Assembly: GCA_045637485.1 (NCBI GenBank)
Contig: JAZTZK010000382.1
Location: 1 to 14,703 of the forward strand
Direction: 5' to 3'
DNA: 14,703 bases
Source: UBA2862 sp045637485
Lineage (GTDB): Bacteria > Bacillota > Clostridia > Christensenellales > Aristaeellaceae
Shown here: in pieces, positions 7,392 to 12,745 of the stretch
How positions within the stretch are numbered: position 1 is the first letter of the stretch
How the letters are laid out: each line of letters opens with the position of its first letter
Translations under genes and position numbers: made by a program
The notes under the pieces: model-generated
Database searches by the model: none
Told to the model about the DNA's origin: nothing
What the model saw: the letters and a program-made list of their open reading frames with translations, nothing else

Positions 7392-9080
7392 TCAATATTC
7401 CCGAGCGATTCTGTCCAGGCAGCCGGCGATGCGTCGGGCATAGTACACCAGCTGTCTGGCGTCGCAGCCGAACTGCTTCGCCAGTTTGCCGGGGTCCGGC
7501 TTGGGCCCATAGACCAGCATATAGCTGTAGGCCAGCGCTGCCGCGCCTCCGCCCACGCAGCGCACGGGGTCCATCGACGTGCCGCGCAGCTGTCGGTAGG
7601 CCGACCAGATCAGCAGCAGGTGGTTGAGTGCCGCTATGCCGTACTCCCTCTGAAGTACCTCGTCGGCATATCGCACCAGCTGGCGCTCACCCACGCCCAG
7701 TCGCTCCATCATGGCCTTGGCGTCGGGCATGAAACCCGGTCCAAGGCCCGTCTTCGCCGGCATGATGGCCTCGGAATCGACGCCCTGCAGGCGCAGCGCC
7801 AGGGCGGCGTGGACCTTCAGGTCGCCGGGCACGCCCTCGTTGAACAACAGCATCCGCAACAGGCTCCTCGATTCCCTGTGATCGATGGTCGTCAGCGCGG
7901 TCATGGCGGCGCGGCTCAGCCGGGGATCCTCCGCCCGCACCGCCCAGCCCATCAGCTGCCTGAAACCGGGATCCTCGCGCCAGCGATCCTCCAGCTGTTC
8001 ATAGCCCTGGCTCAGCTGCTCCACCAGTTGCCGCAACCGGCGCTCGAATTCCCGGCGGGGCACCTGGTAGCCGTAGTCCGGCGGATCCTCGTTCAACCGT
8101 CCGCTCAGCGCCGCCTCCTGGTAGAACTGGGCCACGCTGTCCGCCGGGTCGATGCGCAGTATGCGCGCCCAGAACCGGGCCACGCGGATATCCGGCGTAC
8201 CTGTACGGTTCAGCGCCACCGCCCGCATGTGCAGCAAATCCCGGTCGAAGGGCGCTTCCCATAGCGCCTGACGCACATAATTTGCCACGTCGGCGTCCAT
8301 GCCCAACTCGCCCATCACATAGATCATCAGCCGCAGATCCTGGCCCTCGGGACGCTCCTCCATGGCCCGGGCGATCAACGCCCGCGCAGCCCGGGCATCG
8401 CCGGACAGGGCAAAAACCTGGGCGCTGACGCAGAGCGCCTTTACCGAAGGCGGATAGCCCTCCGCCGCGCGTCTGGCCTGGGTGAGCGCCTCCTCTCTCC
8501 GGCCACAGATCAGCAGCGCCATGGCGTACAGCGACCGCATGTCGTACTGCTCCGACGACATATCCAGCGACCGCTCGAAGAGTCGGCATGCCTTCTCATG
8601 CATTTCTGCCTTCATGGCGTCGCACGCGCGGTTGGCGATGCAAGCCGCCCGGTGCAGCTTACGGTTGACCGGGTGGGTAAGCTCTCCAAAGAAGTCAAGC
8701 TCCGCCGCCAATCGCCGCACCTCCTCCAGGTGAGCGCCCTCCGGGTCCCGCCGCCTGTAAAGGCTCAGCGACCGACGCGCGCCGGTGAGGTCGTTCATGC
8801 CCAGCTGGTTCAGCGCAAGGCCGTAGTAGCACTCCGAAGGTCCGTCATCCTCCGCCAGCATGTCCAGCAGCAGCCTTGTGGACTGTTCGTGGCATCCCAT
8901 TTCGCAGTAGAGCTCTGCCAGGTCCAGGCGGTACTCCCGGTTCTCCGGCGCGGCTTCCACAGCCTTGCGCATCAGCTCCAGCGCGTCCACGATGTTGTTA
9001 TCCCGGCGGTTCATCATGGCGCGGTGATGCACATAGGCCGAAGACCGCTTGAAGGTGACGACTTTGAGATTTCTGTTCAT
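7392..9080 (-). CDS. Large TPR/HEAT-repeat protein of unknown function
   Basis: 562 residues from the ATG at 9080. This start has AGGAG five bases upstream, whereas the longer frame from the ATG at 9098 has no ribosome binding site. Residues about 27-110 and 150-320 are tetratricopeptide-like helix pairs (DALELMRKAVEAAPENREYR, YAMALLICGRREEALTQARR). Residues about 370-435 look like HEAT repeats (AAMTALTTIDHRESRSLLRM). The C-terminus (about 509-562) is a compact helical region with 'AAALAYSYMLVYG' and 'LAKQFGCDARQLVYYARRI', recalling a cyclin/TFIIB-like or helix-turn-helix fold. A similar pattern, 'LGVGERQLVRYADEVL', occurs earlier near residue 465. No signal peptide, so cytoplasmic. Third gene of the operon, directly after hslO (30 bp gap). 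Function unknown; it is probably a scaffold, and nucleic-acid contact by the C-terminus is speculative. Confidence 0.8.
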   Translation of the reverse strand: MNRNLKVVTFKRSSAYVHHRAMMNRRDNNIVDALELMRKAVEAAPENREYRLDLAELYCEMGCHEQSTRLLLDMLAEDDGPSECYYGLALNQLGMNDLTGARRSLSLYRRRDPEGAHLEEVRRLAAELDFFGELTHPVNRKLHRAACIANRACDAMKAEMHEKACRLFERSLDMSSEQYDMRSLYAMALLICGRREEALTQARRAAEGYPPSVKALCVSAQVFALSGDARAARALIARAMEERPEGQDLRLMIYVMGELGMDADVANYVRQALWEAPFDRDLLHMRAVALNRTGTPDIRVARFWARILRIDPADSVAQFYQEAALSGRLNEDPPDYGYQVPRREFERRLRQLVEQLSQGYEQLEDRWREDPGFRQLMGWAVRAEDPRLSRAAMTALTTIDHRESRSLLRMLLFNEGVPGDLKVHAALALRLQGVDSEAIMPAKTGLGPGFMPDAKAMMERLGVGERQLVRYADEVLQREYGIAALNHLLLIWSAYRQLRGTSMDPVRCVGGGAAALAYSYMLVYGPKPDPGKLAKQFGCDARQLVYYARRIAGCLDRIAREY

Positions 9081-9085
9081 TGAAA

Positions 9086-9090
9086 CTCCT
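9086..9090 (-). promoter_or_regulatory. Ribosome binding site fixing the TPR/HEAT protein start
   Basis: On the minus strand this reads AGGAG, followed by TTTCA and then ATG at 9080. The alternative ATG at 9098 has no such site, so translation most likely begins at 9080. Confidence 0.7.
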
Positions 9091-9110
9091 GAATTCATAC
9101 CGAGGTCGGT

Positions 9111-10025
9111 TTATTGTTTCATGTCTGCGGCGTTTCCCTTCGCCGTTGCGGCGCTCAGCAGGGCCTGCAGATCGTCCTCCGTGAAGCGATAGCGCTTGTT
9201 GCAGAAGTGGCAATCCACCCGGGCCCCGTGCTGGGTCCTGATCATGTCGGTCAGCTCCTCCGCGCCAAGGGTGATCAACGCCTTCTCCACCCGCGCGCGA
9301 CTGCAATCACAGGCATAGCGCACGTCCCTGCGCTCGAGCACCCGGGGCTGCAGGTGCATGAGCAGCTGGTTGACCGCGCCGTCCAGATGATATTCCTTCA
9401 TTGTGCCCGAGAGGTCCATAAACATGCCCGCGCTGGCCTCGATGGAGCGTATGGCCGCCTCGCTTGCGTCCGGCATCAGCTGCACGATCAAACCGCCGGC
9501 GGATTCCACCCGCTCGTCGCTGACCAGCACGCCCAGCGATACCAGCGACGGGGTCTGCTCTGAGGCCGTGAAGTACATGGCAAAGTCCTCGGCGATCTCG
9601 CCGGAGACCAGATTCACCTGGCCCACATAGGGCTCCCGCATTCGCAGATCCTTGATGACGGACAGGCGGCCTTCCCTGCCCACCGCCGCACCGACGGGCA
9701 GCTTCGGCCCCGTGCGGGGCAGGTCGATGGAAGGGTTGTCCACATAGCCCTTCACGGCGCAATCGGCCCCGGCCACCGCCAGTACCGTGCCGATGGGACC
9801 GCCGCCCTTGATGGTGGCCGTAACGCTCTCGTCCCTGCCCTTGAGCATACTGCCCATCATGGCCGTGGCCGTCAGCGTCCGCCCCAGCGCCGCAGTGGCA
9901 ATCCTGGAGAGGCTGTGGATCTCCTTGGCTCGCTGTACCACCTGGGTGCTCTCCGTCAATATGGCCCGTGCCTGGCCCTCCAAAAGGGAGATGTGCAATA
10001 TGCCGTCCTGACTCATAACGCTCAT
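9111..10025 (-). CDS. hslO: Hsp33 redox-regulated chaperone
   Basis: Hsp33 is a cytoplasmic holdase that is inactive when reduced with zinc bound. It is activated by oxidative unfolding, when its four cysteines form disulphides. The 304-residue length fits the family. The N-terminal domain carries family stretches such as 'TATIKGGGPIGTVLAVA' and 'GYVDNP'. The C-terminal redox switch is complete: CDC at Cys239/Cys241 and CHFC at Cys272/Cys275, giving the CxC...CxxC zinc centre. The start ATG at 10025 has AAGGAG nine bases upstream; an internal ATG at 10016 is less well placed. Second gene of the operon, 22 bp after the methyltransferase. The four cysteines argue for a working redox sensor. Confidence 0.96.
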   Translation of the reverse strand: MSVMSQDGILHISLLEGQARAILTESTQVVQRAKEIHSLSRIATAALGRTLTATAMMGSMLKGRDESVTATIKGGGPIGTVLAVAGADCAVKGYVDNPSIDLPRTGPKLPVGAAVGREGRLSVIKDLRMREPYVGQVNLVSGEIAEDFAMYFTASEQTPSLVSLGVLVSDERVESAGGLIVQLMPDASEAAIRSIEASAGMFMDLSGTMKEYHLDGAVNQLLMHLQPRVLERRDVRYACDCSRARVEKALITLGAEELTDMIRTQHGARVDCHFCNKRYRFTEDDLQALLSAATAKGNAADMKQ

Positions 10026-10047
10026 TCAAGAATGCTCCTTATCCATA

Positions 10048-10794
10048 TTATTCCCGGATGGCCGCGATGTGAATGCGCACCTCATCTGTCTTGGGTAAAT
10101 TGAAGTGCCGGTCGCCGAAGACCTTCGCGCCGGAAAAGCCACGCTCTGCCAGCAGCGCCAGCAGGTGCTCCGGCTCGTGGGCCTTCTGTACGTGAAGCTC
10201 GTCAAAGCGCCGATAGCGCCCGTCCGCCTCCCGGGTGAAGAAGGTCAGATCCATGGTGACGGTCTCCGCCGCCTCATCGAACCGGTTGCTCCACAGGTAG
10301 GTGATGTCGCCCCGGTCCTCGCCGAAGAAATTGTTCCCCAGGGTTTGCCTGAGCTTATAGGCCGAGGAGATGTCGAAGGCCAGCGCGCCACCCGGCTTCA
10401 GGGCTTGCCGCGCGTGGTCGAAAAAGGCCCGGAGCCTGTCGTCGTCCAACAGATAGTTCACGCCGTCGCAGGCGCAAACCAGCGCGTCCACCGGCCTGGG
10501 CAGCGCCAACGCGCACATATCCTGGCGAACGAACATGACCTGTACGCCGTATTGAAGCCCCTTCTGACGGGCCAGCTCCAGCATGTCGACGGACAGATCG
10601 ACGCCCGTCACCCTCAGGCCCTGCCGGGCAAAGCGCACGGACATCGATCCTGTGCCGCATGCGCAGTCGCACAGCGTATGGGGAGTTACGCCCATGCGCC
10701 CGATCAAAGCCAGGTAATACCCGGCCCAGGCATCGTAATCGACATCGTCCATCAGCGCGTCGTACAACCCTGCAAAGGCTTGATAGGCTGGCAT
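10048..10794 (-). CDS. Class I SAM-dependent methyltransferase (YqeM-like)
   Basis: 248 residues with a Rossmann-type methyltransferase fold. Motif I is DCACGTGS at 43-50 (SAM-binding glycine loop), motif II is VTGVDLS at 62-68 with the ribose-binding Asp, followed by 'VRQDMCAL' (89-96) and the post-motif 'ALKPGGALAFD' (131-141). The N-terminal 'YQAFAGLYDALMDDVDYDAW' matches the start of the Bacillota YqeM-type family (family recognition from memory), whose substrate is not established. The start ATG has GGAGG seven bases upstream. First gene of the six-gene minus-strand operon, behind the promoter at 10841-10869. Its neighbours (Hsp33, Dus) do not fix its substrate; tRNA, rRNA or a small molecule are all possible. 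Confidence 0.88.
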   Translation of the reverse strand: MPAYQAFAGLYDALMDDVDYDAWAGYYLALIGRMGVTPHTLCDCACGTGSMSVRFARQGLRVTGVDLSVDMLELARQKGLQYGVQVMFVRQDMCALALPRPVDALVCACDGVNYLLDDDRLRAFFDHARQALKPGGALAFDISSAYKLRQTLGNNFFGEDRGDITYLWSNRFDEAAETVTMDLTFFTREADGRYRRFDELHVQKAHEPEHLLALLAERGFSGAKVFGDRHFNLPKTDEVRIHIAAIRE

Positions 10795-10840
10795 GGATCA
10801 TCCTCCATTGCAAATAGCACTGTATATTGAACCAAAATAT

Positions 10841-10869
10841 ATTCTACCATATTTTTCCGGCAAATTCAA
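10841..10869 (-). promoter_or_regulatory. Sigma-A-type promoter for the six-gene operon
   Basis: Read on the minus strand: -35 TTGAAT (10869-10864), a 17-base spacer, and -10 TAGAAT (10846-10841). It lies 47 bp upstream of the methyltransferase start and is the only strong promoter seen before the gene block. A direct repeat CCGGCAA (+ strand copies at 10857-10863 and 10876-10882) flanks the -35 element. Confidence 0.65.
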
Positions 10870-10949
10870 TTCCCGCCGGCAATCGTCACGGAATGTTTCG
10901 CTATATAACAGAATTCTAACCTCATCGACCTGCGACCATTCCCCTCGTC

Positions 10950-10958
10950 TGGTATGAT
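10950..10958 (+). promoter_or_regulatory. Extended -10 promoter for the HAD phosphatase gene
   Basis: TGG followed by TATGAT forms an extended -10 element (TGn-TATAAT type) about 32 bp before the ATG at 10991. The -35 position (CTGCGA, about 10930-10935, 17-base spacer) matches only partly, as is usual when an extended -10 is present. Confidence 0.5.
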
Positions 10959-10990
10959 GATCGGAGAATATTCTTTGCGGTGATGGACTT

Positions 10991-11641
10991 ATGAGATACG
11001 AGCTTGTGATATTCGACCTGGACGGCACGCTGCTGGACACGCTGGACGATCTGACCCGGGCAGTCAATCACGCCCTGGGCCTCCAGGGCTTTCCGCTGCG
11101 CTCGAGGGGAGAGGTGCGCCGCATGATCGGAAACGGCATCGCCAATACCATGCGCCGCGCGCTTCCCGAGGGTTCCGGCGAAGAAGCCTCCCGTCGGGCC
11201 CTCGAGGATTTCAAAAGCTACTATCTGAGTCACGTGAACGTATCCACCCGCCCCTTCGACGGCATACCGGCCCTGCTGGACGTTATGGGCGACGCCGGCA
11301 TACTGGCGGCAGTGAATTCCAACAAGGTGGACAGCGCCACCCGGGCCCTGTGCGAGGCGCACCTGCCGGGCAAGCTGGCCTGCATACTGGGCGAGCGCTC
11401 CGATATACCCAAAAAACCCGCCCCCGACGGAGCGCTGAGGATCATCCGGCAACTCGGCGCGAATCCCGAACGCACGCTCTACGTGGGCGACGGCGAGACG
11501 GACATACAGACCGCGATCAACGCCGGCATCGACTCCGCCTGGGTGGCCTGGGGTTATCGCAGGCTGTCGGAGCTGGGTGAACTGGATGTTCCACACGCCT
11601 TTACCACAGTACAGGCCCTGCAGTCGTTCATATTGGGCTGA
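10991..11641 (+). CDS. HAD-family phosphatase, phosphoglycolate phosphatase/PpaX type
   Basis: 216-residue haloacid dehalogenase-superfamily hydrolase with all four motifs. The DxDGT nucleophile loop is FDLDGTLLDT (Asp9, Asp11), motif II is VNSNK (Ser110), motif III is the Lys in KKPAPDG (about 141-142), and motif IV is VGDGETD (Asp167, Asp171). The inserted helical cap after motif I (about 18-85) is of the Gph/PpaX (subfamily IA) type. Likely reactions are hydrolysis of 2-phosphoglycolate or of another small phosphate ester, or of pyrophosphate as in PpaX; sequence alone does not decide. The ATG start has only a weak GGTGA site. The gene is transcribed divergently from the operon, and its stop codon lies inside the shared terminator hairpin. 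Confidence 0.88.
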   Translation: MRYELVIFDLDGTLLDTLDDLTRAVNHALGLQGFPLRSRGEVRRMIGNGIANTMRRALPEGSGEEASRRALEDFKSYYLSHVNVSTRPFDGIPALLDVMGDAGILAAVNSNKVDSATRALCEAHLPGKLACILGERSDIPKKPAPDGALRIIRQLGANPERTLYVGDGETDIQTAINAGIDSAWVAWGYRRLSELGELDVPHAFTTVQALQSFILG

Positions 11642-11687
11642 AAATGGAAAAGCACCCTTCGCAGAGGGTGCTTTCCCATTTTCAGCC
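11636..11687. terminator. Long shared hairpin terminator containing both convergent stop codons
   Basis: Arms 11636-11658 and 11665-11687 are reverse complements over 23 positions with one A/C mismatch, enclosing the 6-base loop TCGCAG. The stem core is AAAGCACCCT/AGGGTGCTTT, flanked by AAAATGG and CCATTTT. The TGA of the HAD gene (11639-11641) and the TGA of the minus-strand CbiC-like gene (11684-11682) lie in opposite arms. T runs near the foot of each arm allow termination on either strand. Confidence 0.8.
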
Positions 11688-12239
11688 GTTCGGGTTTTCA
11701 GCGATTTCCCGCAGTATGGCGTTAAGCAGCGCCGCCGTGATCTGAACGCCGCCTTTTTTGCCGCGCACGACGATGGATGTGAGGTCGCTGTCCATCAGTC
11801 GCTCCTTCATCTGTACGACGCTGGCAAAGCCCGTCGGGGCAGCGAGGACACAGACATCGCTGAGGGGCTCGTGCTGTCGGCGGCTGATGATGCGATTGAT
11901 CGCGGCGGGGGCGCTGCCCACCACCATCAGCTTGGGCCCCGTCACAGCCAGGCCGTAGTCCACAGCCACCTCCGCCCGGGTCACATGGCGCTGCTCGGCC
12001 AGGAAGACCACATGCGGATCATCGATAAAGCACAGTATCTGCGTGCCATGATCCCCCAGCAGCCCCGTGTTTATGTCGTTGGCCAAGAGCAAGGTGTCCG
12101 TGATGATCGTGCCGCCCATTTCAATCAGCCTGCGGATATGGGTCATCGCCGTAGGCCCGAAATACACGCTCTGGGAAAGCGCCGGATCCTTGGTTTCTTC
12201 CTCAACCTTTTTCAGGATACCGGCCACATTTGGATTCAT
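11682..12239 (-). CDS. CbiC/CobH (precorrin-8X methylmutase)-like protein, N-terminally short
   Basis: 185 residues from the ATG at 12239, which has GGAAG seven bases upstream. A GTG at 12302 would add 21 residues (total 206). The body aligns by eye with the cobalamin-pathway methylmutase CbiC/CobH: 'YFGPTAM' then 'GGTIITDT' (43-49), 'CFIDDP' (70-75), 'TRAEVAVD' (87-94), 'KLMVVGSAPAA' (103-113), 'PTGFASVVQMKERL' (135-148) and 'RGKKGGVQITAALLNAIL' (159-176). Known CbiC/CobH proteins carry a catalytic His in an 'RM(I/V)H' segment before the 'FSP' strand. Here only about 25 residues precede that strand and none is His. The usual 'PVGFVxAxESK' is changed to PTGFASVVQMK. No other cobalamin gene is in the window. 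It may be a non-catalytic or re-purposed paralogue; a true methylmutase is less likely. Confidence 0.72.
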   Translation of the reverse strand: MNPNVAGILKKVEEETKDPALSQSVYFGPTAMTHIRRLIEMGGTIITDTLLLANDINTGLLGDHGTQILCFIDDPHVVFLAEQRHVTRAEVAVDYGLAVTGPKLMVVGSAPAAINRIISRRQHEPLSDVCVLAAPTGFASVVQMKERLMDSDLTSIVVRGKKGGVQITAALLNAILREIAENPNG

Positions 12240-12337
12240 ATATGGGCTTCCATTGCGATGCCTGCCATCCAACCCCGAAGATCTTTTAAACAATTCCGCC
12301 ACTCCATTTCAATACGGCGTATGCCAAGTACATCCAT
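12236..12337 (-). CDS. Possible 33-aa leader ORF coupled to the CbiC-like gene
   Basis: An ATG at 12337 opens a 33-codon frame (MDVLGIRRIEMEWRN...MEAHI) whose TGA overlaps the CbiC-like ATG in an ATGA junction. It starts about 12 nt after the transcription start predicted from the promoter at 12356-12384, so it would be the first translatable frame on the transcript. The ribosome binding site is weak (TTGGA). I recognise no homology. It could be a leader peptide or chance. Confidence 0.35.
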   Translation of the reverse strand: MDVLGIRRIEMEWRNCLKDLRGWMAGIAMEAHI

Positions 12338-12355
12338 TCCAAGTCGTCCATACTA

Positions 12356-12384
12356 ACTATACAACGACAATGGTATTTAGTCAA
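12356..12384 (-). promoter_or_regulatory. Sigma-A-type promoter of the CbiC-like gene
   Basis: On the minus strand, -35 TTGACT (12384-12379), a 17-base spacer and -10 TATAGT (12361-12356) form a near-consensus promoter. Transcription would start near 12349, giving an untranslated or leader region of about 110 nt before the ATG at 12239. Confidence 0.7.
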
Positions 12385-12488
12385 GGAACATGAATAATTT
12401 CTTTCGTTAATAATTTGCACGCAATGTAACCAGCGATTCTTACGTTCTTGTCTTCTGTTACAATGTCACCATCTGATGATTCAGTCAT

Positions 12489-12572
12489 GGCGGCGTAGAC
12501 GCCGCCGCTGCGAGGAGATATGCCTGTAGCGGCGACACGAAGTTATTCCTTTAGGGCGGCCTGCAGGCCGCC
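12489..12572. repeat. Cluster of GC-rich palindromes in the intergenic region
   Basis: The region 12385-12745 holds no convincing gene. Within it are three structures. (a) A perfect palindrome with arms GGCGGCGT and ACGCCGCC (12489-12496, 12499-12506). (b) A hairpin with outer stem CGCCGCT/AGCGGCG (12503-12509, 12528-12534), extended inward by AGG/CCT, which shares bases with (a). (c) A perfect 18-base palindrome with arms GGCGGCCTG and CAGGCCGCC (12555-12572). The arms of (a) can also pair with those of (c). No T run follows, so this does not look like a terminator. It may be a REP- or MITE-like dispersed element, or a structured RNA. Confidence 0.6.
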
Positions 12573-12691
12573 AAAGCAGGTACAAATACATCCGGACCGA
12601 ACAGATACGTTTTTCTTTTATTCAGCTGTCATAGTCCCGGTCATTGTTCATCAAATTGACATCAAATATTCGTGCGTCGTCTGAAATATTG

Positions 12692-12700
12692 TGCTATAAT
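12692..12700 (+). promoter_or_regulatory. Extended -10 promoter for the class A PBP gene
   Basis: TGC followed by the consensus TATAAT gives an extended -10, 45 bp before the GTG start at 12746. No -35 hexamer lies at the right distance; a perfect TTGACA at 12656 is 33 bases away. Confidence 0.6.
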
Positions 12701-12733
12701 GTATGTTGGATATGGATAGTTATACCTGATCTC

Positions 12734-12739
12734 AGGAGG
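12734..12739 (+). promoter_or_regulatory. Strong ribosome binding site for the PBP gene
   Basis: AGGAGG lies six bases before GTG at 12746 and fixes that start. It overlaps a small inverted repeat (CCTG at 12725-12728 with CAGG at 12733-12736) that could partly hide it. Confidence 0.8.
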
Positions 12740-12745
12740 AAATAA

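Noticed and set aside
6475..7443. 322-codon plus-strand frame across the HEAT protein and the following gap
   Set aside because: It is a shadow of the HEAT gene. Its end reads through the possible repeat remnant, a common artefact.
9081..9098. Earlier ATG (9098) for the TPR/HEAT protein
   Set aside because: There is no ribosome binding site before it, whereas the ATG at 9080 has AGGAG at the right distance.
12555..12572. The 18-base palindrome as an intrinsic terminator
   Set aside because: No T run follows it on either strand.
12656..12661. Perfect TTGACA upstream of the PBP gene as its -35 box
   Set aside because: It is 33 bases from TATAAT, far outside the usual 16-18, and no -10-like hexamer lies at the right distance from it. 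The extended -10 explains the promoter better.
12725..12739. A riboswitch-like element at the PBP ribosome binding site
   Set aside because: Only a 4-bp stem is present, with no aptamer-like structure and only about 40 nt of leader.
12391..12745. A small gene, tRNA or known non-coding RNA in the intergenic region
   Set aside because: I saw no frame with a ribosome binding site and no tRNA cloverleaf; only promoters and palindromes could be supported.
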